Shown here piece after piece: positions 15,927-18,692 of a stretch of 18,692 nucleotides of DNA. The notes below the pieces were generated by a model. That model had not been told where the DNA came from, did no database searches, and worked only from the letters and a program-made list of their open reading frames with translations. The stretch is from an uncultured bacterium (GTDB lineage Bacteria; Actinomycetota; Coriobacteriia; Coriobacteriales; Eggerthellaceae), in the NCBI GenBank assembly GCA_905214325.1, contig CAJMLT010000029.1, positions 1 through 18,692 of the forward strand, written 5' to 3'. The position numbers and the translations under genes are program-made. The stretch's first letter is position 1; every line of letters starts with the position of its first letter.

Positions 15927-15955
15927 TTGTCTTTTCCCTCCGAAGAGTCCACAAT
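15927..15955 (+). promoter_or_regulatory. Possible promoter of the four-helix membrane protein
   Basis: TTGTCT (15927-15932), 17 bases, CACAAT (15950-15955). The spacing is ideal but each box matches the consensus only in part. It lies 35 bases before the proposed GTG start. Confidence 0.35.
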
Positions 15956-15989
15956 AATGAACATGATTCAGTAATGGAGGGAAAGCGGG

Positions 15990-16457
15990 GTGCCCATGAA
16001 GATATCGACCCATCGTCTCCTGCTGGTTGCAGGCATCATCTGGTGTATCGCCGGCATCAATATCGCCCTCATAGGACTGGGTGCCTATTTCCACGAATGG
16101 GGCTGGCCGGTCATCGTGCTTCTGGTTGCGACGATATGCATCTTCCTCATGTTCCATCTGTTCATCTTCAACAAGATGGTCAAGAAGCACGCCGTGCGCA
16201 TCACCGGTTACGCCGAAGAGCGAAGCGCCGTTTGGAAGTTCTTCGACACCAAGGGGTATATCATCATGGCCGTCATGATGGGCGGCGGCATAGGGCTGCG
16301 CGTTTCCGGCCTCCTGCCCGAATGGTTCATCGCGTTTTTCTATACCGGGCTGGGTGCGGCGCTGTTCGTTGCCGGAATCAGCTTCATCGTGCGCTACCGC
16401 AGAAACGAAGCGGGCAGATGTCCTGCCGTCAGCGCGTCGCACAAAGACAACGGGTGA
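15990..16457 (+). CDS. Conserved four-helix membrane protein of unknown function
   Basis: A 155-residue integral membrane protein with four predicted helices at about 9-31, 39-61, 89-110 and 112-134. Between helices 2 and 3 lies a basic cytosolic-type loop ending SAVWKFFDTKGYIIM, and the second pair contains GGGIGLRVSGLLPEWFIAFFYTGLGAAL (only parts conserved). The WKFFDxxGY, GIGLR and FIAFFYTGLG segments recall small membrane proteins seen in Firmicutes and Coriobacteriia, for which I know no function. The start is taken as GTG 15990 because GGAGGG (15976-15981) lies eight bases upstream; ATG 15996 would be 14 bases away. The stop is 17 bases from the stop of the convergent transporter gene, and no terminator is seen between them. 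Confidence 0.78.
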   Translation: MPMKISTHRLLLVAGIIWCIAGINIALIGLGAYFHEWGWPVIVLLVATICIFLMFHLFIFNKMVKKHAVRITGYAEERSAVWKFFDTKGYIIMAVMMGGGIGLRVSGLLPEWFIAFFYTGLGAALFVAGISFIVRYRRNEAGRCPAVSASHKDNG

Positions 16458-16474
16458 TCTGAGACGGTCTTGCT

Positions 16475-18388
16475 TTATTCGCCCATGCGGCTGGGCAGCC
16501 CCATTCCCAGGTAGCTCTTCATCGAATAATGGGTGATATCCGATCGGTTGATGACGCCGACGACCTTCCCGCTTTCCAAAACAGGCGCTTTCTTGAGGTG
16601 GTTGTCCCCTAGGATACGGCACACTTCGGGTAGATCCGCATGGATGTCCACGCCGATGATTCCCCTTGTCGCAATATCCTTGACTTCCATTTCCATAAGG
16701 TTTTCCAGCTTCTTGTCGAAGGCGGTTTCGTCGCGGCGCGCCTGCATGATCAGCACAACCGGATCGACGTAGAGTTCGCTGCGCTTGGAAAGGTGACGCA
16801 TGATGTCGCCATCGGAAAGGAATCCCGTCGGCTCGCCTTTGGAATTGACCACGGGAGCCGCGCTGATCTGCTTTTCAACCAACAGCTGCATGGCTTCGGA
16901 TACGGTCGCGTGCGAGGAAATGGTGAACACGTCGTGTTTCATGATGGACTGAAGCAGGGTGCGGTTTTCGCTGCGGCGTTCGTCGATGACCGTTTCGCCC
17001 AGTCTGTCCTTCACGAAGATGACGGTCAACACCAGGCCCGCCAAGCACAGAATGCCCGAAACGCCGAACGCGATGTTGATGCCCGTGATGTTGGCATGCA
17101 GGTAGTCGGTACCCCCCGTGGTCGCCTGAGCGGTAACCAGCGTGGCGATGGAAACCAGCAGCGCCGTTCCCAGCGACCCCGCCACCTGACGCAGCGTGTT
17201 GTTCACCGACGTGCCGTGATTGATGAGCTTGTCGTCAAGGGCGTTCATGGCCCAGGTGGTGATGGGCATGTTCACCAAACTGAGCGAGAACATGCGCACG
17301 GTGTAGAGCAGAGTCAGATAGACCAGATCGATGCTGTCCCCCAAAAACGCGAAGGCAAAGGTGCTGATGGTAAGGATGCCCATACCCACCAGGCTCAGAA
17401 CGCGGGGGCCGTGCTTGTCGAACAGACGGCCGGCGATAGGACCCATAACCCCCATCAACACCGCACCGGGCAGGATGACCAAACCGGAAATGGTGGCCGA
17501 ATAGCCCAACAACGACTGCAGGTAGATAGGAACGAGGATACCCGCCGCCAGAAGCGAGGCCTGCACCAGCATGCCGATGATGGTACCCATGAGGAACTTG
17601 CGGTTCTTCAGTACCCGCACTTCGAGCATGGGCGATTCCATCTTGAGCTGGCGCCGGAAGAAGAAGATGAGCGTGACTACGCCGATCAGCGACGACACCC
17701 CCGCTTCGATGCTAATGCCGTAGGAGCCGATGACGCTGAAGCCGTAGAGCAGCGTGCCGAAGCCCACCGAGGATAGCAGGACGGAGGGCTTATCCAGCGT
17801 CGCGTCCTTCTTGGCGGCCTCCTGCGCACTTACCGTGAAGGGAGCCATCGCCACCACCAGAACCGACAGGGCGGCAATACCGAAGAACATGTCACGCCAC
17901 GATGCGTTGTCGATGATAAGGCCGGCGACCGTAGGGCCGATGGCCGGAGCGAAGGCGATGACGACGCCGAACATTCCCATGGCCGATCCGCGACGCTCCG
18001 GGGGGAAGGTCCACATGAGAACGGTCATGACCATGGGCATGAGGATGCCCGCACCGGCAGCTTGGGCCAGACGACCAGCCAGCAAAACGGCGAAGTTGGG
18101 TGCAAGGGCGGCCATCAAACTACCCAGAGCGAATATGGCCATCGACGTCATGAACAGATTGCGTTTGGGGAACCGGTCGATGAGAAACGCCGTAACGGGA
18201 ATCATGATGGCGTTCACCAAAGTGAAGCCGGTGGTCAGCCATTGAGCCGTTGCCGCATCGACACTCATCTCCTGCATGATGACGGGCAAAGCCGGCGTCA
18301 CCACCGTCTGGTTGAGAACCGTGACGAAGGTTCCGAACATCAGAATTCCCAGCATTACCATTTGTTTCCGCGATAAACCCCAGCTCAC
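16475..18388 (-). CDS. DHA2-type MFS multidrug exporter fused to tandem CBS domains
   Basis: A membrane exporter of about 637 residues. The N-terminal 460 residues are an EmrB/QacA-like DHA2 transporter. It has the helix-1 motif LNQTVVTPALPVIM, a motif-A-like FLIDRFPKRN (70-79), GRLAQAAGAGILMPM, and the antiporter motif C region AFAPAIGPTVAGLI (147-160); numbering counts from the upstream ATG. After a short linker come two CBS domains (about 482-536 and 570-625, with TGFLSDGDIMRHL and VGVINRSDITHYS). CBS pairs usually bind adenosine nucleotides and regulate the attached protein. The start chosen is GTG 18388: AGAAGG then stands six bases upstream, whereas it abuts ATG 18394 directly. Export is likely driven by the proton gradient; substrates are unknown. 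Confidence 0.92.
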   Translation of the reverse strand: MSWGLSRKQMVMLGILMFGTFVTVLNQTVVTPALPVIMQEMSVDAATAQWLTTGFTLVNAIMIPVTAFLIDRFPKRNLFMTSMAIFALGSLMAALAPNFAVLLAGRLAQAAGAGILMPMVMTVLMWTFPPERRGSAMGMFGVVIAFAPAIGPTVAGLIIDNASWRDMFFGIAALSVLVVAMAPFTVSAQEAAKKDATLDKPSVLLSSVGFGTLLYGFSVIGSYGISIEAGVSSLIGVVTLIFFFRRQLKMESPMLEVRVLKNRKFLMGTIIGMLVQASLLAAGILVPIYLQSLLGYSATISGLVILPGAVLMGVMGPIAGRLFDKHGPRVLSLVGMGILTISTFAFAFLGDSIDLVYLTLLYTVRMFSLSLVNMPITTWAMNALDDKLINHGTSVNNTLRQVAGSLGTALLVSIATLVTAQATTGGTDYLHANITGINIAFGVSGILCLAGLVLTVIFVKDRLGETVIDERRSENRTLLQSIMKHDVFTISSHATVSEAMQLLVEKQISAAPVVNSKGEPTGFLSDGDIMRHLSKRSELYVDPVVLIMQARRDETAFDKKLENLMEMEVKDIATRGIIGVDIHADLPEVCRILGDNHLKKAPVLESGKVVGVINRSDITHYSMKSYLGMGLPSRMGE

Positions 18389-18441
18389 GTGCATCCTTCT
18401 TTCGTTTGTGCTCTTTCGCTCCCTTTGGCGTTCGCAAGCGC

Positions 18442-18465
18442 AAAAAAGGCGCTGGTGCGCCTTTT
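18442..18465 (-). terminator. Intrinsic terminator in the leader of the MFS-CBS gene
   Basis: On the minus strand AAAAGGCGC (18465-18457), loop ACCA, then GCGCCTTTTTT (18452-18442): a GC-rich stem followed by an unbroken six-T run, which is the classic form. It lies 54 bases upstream of the MFS-CBS start codon, between that gene and a -10-like TATAGAAT (18497-18490). It is therefore either the end of an upstream transcript or an attenuator of the exporter gene. The symmetric A-run gives a weaker terminator on the plus strand. Confidence 0.75.
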
Positions 18466-18575
18466 CGAATTACGTATGATCCGTTGTTCATTCTATAGTG
18501 CGGTGCGAGAATCCGAACCCGACACCATCCATTCACCATGAAGCGTCCACAAGCCCTTCGAACTTCCTGCAAATA

Positions 18576-18609
18576 CCCCCCCTCCACCACCGAAGTGATG
18601 GAGGGGGGG
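18576..18609 (-). terminator. Long hairpin, probably terminating the right-edge gene
   Basis: A 15-bp stem (18576-18590 with 18595-18609) has a four-base loop, which on the minus strand reads UUCG. The one C-A mismatch on the plus strand becomes a G-U wobble on the minus strand, so the minus-strand RNA pairs throughout. The minus-strand tail TATTTGC is only slightly T-rich. This strand preference suggests it ends a minus-strand transcript entering from the right edge. Confidence 0.6.
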
Positions 18610-18624
18610 GTTGGGTCGAGCCCG

Positions 18625-18644
18625 TGCGGGGGATGAACCCCGCA
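18625..18644 (-). other. Second GC-rich hairpin near the right edge
   Basis: TGCGGGG (18625-18631) pairs with CCCCGCA (18638-18644), leaving a six-base loop. It lies between the possible stop codon at 18661 and the longer hairpin at 18576-18609. No T-run follows. It may be part of the 3' end structure of the upstream transcript. Confidence 0.35.
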
Positions 18645-18660
18645 GATTCAAGATACAGGA

Positions 18661-18692
18661 TCAGAACGAGAAGCAGGGGACGATGCCATAAG
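18661..18692 (-). CDS. Possible 3' end of a minus-strand gene
   Basis: One minus-strand frame reads YGIVPCFSF and then TGA (18663-18661), followed by two hairpins at 18625-18644 and 18576-18609. This pattern suits the C-terminus of a gene that starts beyond the right edge. Only nine codons are visible, so neither the reading frame nor a function can be confirmed. Confidence 0.3.
   Translation of the reverse strand, partial: YGIVPCFSF

Noticed and set aside
18500..18531. tRNA-like GGTTCG sequence on the minus strand
   Set aside because: The flanking bases cannot form a 5-bp T-stem, and no acceptor or anticodon arm is found around it.
18120..18590. A leader peptide or overlapping gene on the minus strand reading through the start of the MFS-CBS gene
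   Set aside because: No Shine-Dalgarno precedes its candidate ATGs. The frame runs far into the exporter gene without a stop, and the product looks like an out-of-frame translation.

Overview
The window looks like chromosomal DNA of a high-GC, Gram-positive anaerobe, most likely an actinobacterium of the class Coriobacteriia (Eggerthellaceae or a relative such as Slackia). This is inference from gene content: a BspA-like 26-residue-repeat surface protein with a sorting-type tail, a DegV protein, an RND pump without an outer-membrane partner, and a CIRCE element. The genus cannot be fixed from the sequence alone. No mobile element, rRNA, tRNA or CRISPR array was found; nearly all of the DNA is ordinary coding sequence.

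Layout. Minus strand, 1-8329: the 5' part of a DegV-family gene (1-239); a 341-base non-coding stretch with an AT-rich palindromic operator-like site and a structured leader; a large cell-surface protein with twelve 26-residue repeats (582-3941); a small glutaredoxin-like thiol protein (4145-4387); and a 1261-residue RND efflux protein (4544-8329). The last three genes are each followed by a hairpin terminator, so they are probably separate transcripts. Plus strand, 8596-16457: a ClC-fold anion channel and a six-helix potassium channel that overlap by one base; proC; htpG behind a clear promoter plus CIRCE operator; a Nim-like flavin-binding protein preceded by a heptanucleotide tandem repeat; a DUF2974-type alpha/beta-hydrolase; and a four-helix membrane protein. 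Minus strand again, 16475-18388: a DHA2-type multidrug transporter fused to a pair of CBS domains, with a strong terminator-like hairpin in its own leader. The last bases hold what may be the 3' end of another minus-strand gene and its hairpins.

Themes. The window is rich in membrane transport (RND pump, ClC, K+ channel, MFS-CBS) and stress functions (HtpG, glutaredoxin, Nim-like protein). I found no obvious multi-gene defence or biosynthetic system. The most interesting signals are regulatory or architectural: CIRCE control of htpG, the 7-bp repeat against a ribosome binding site, the CBS-fused exporter with a putative attenuator, the translationally coupled anion and cation channel pair whose ClC lacks the gating glutamate, and the tandem-repeat adhesin with a degenerate sorting motif.
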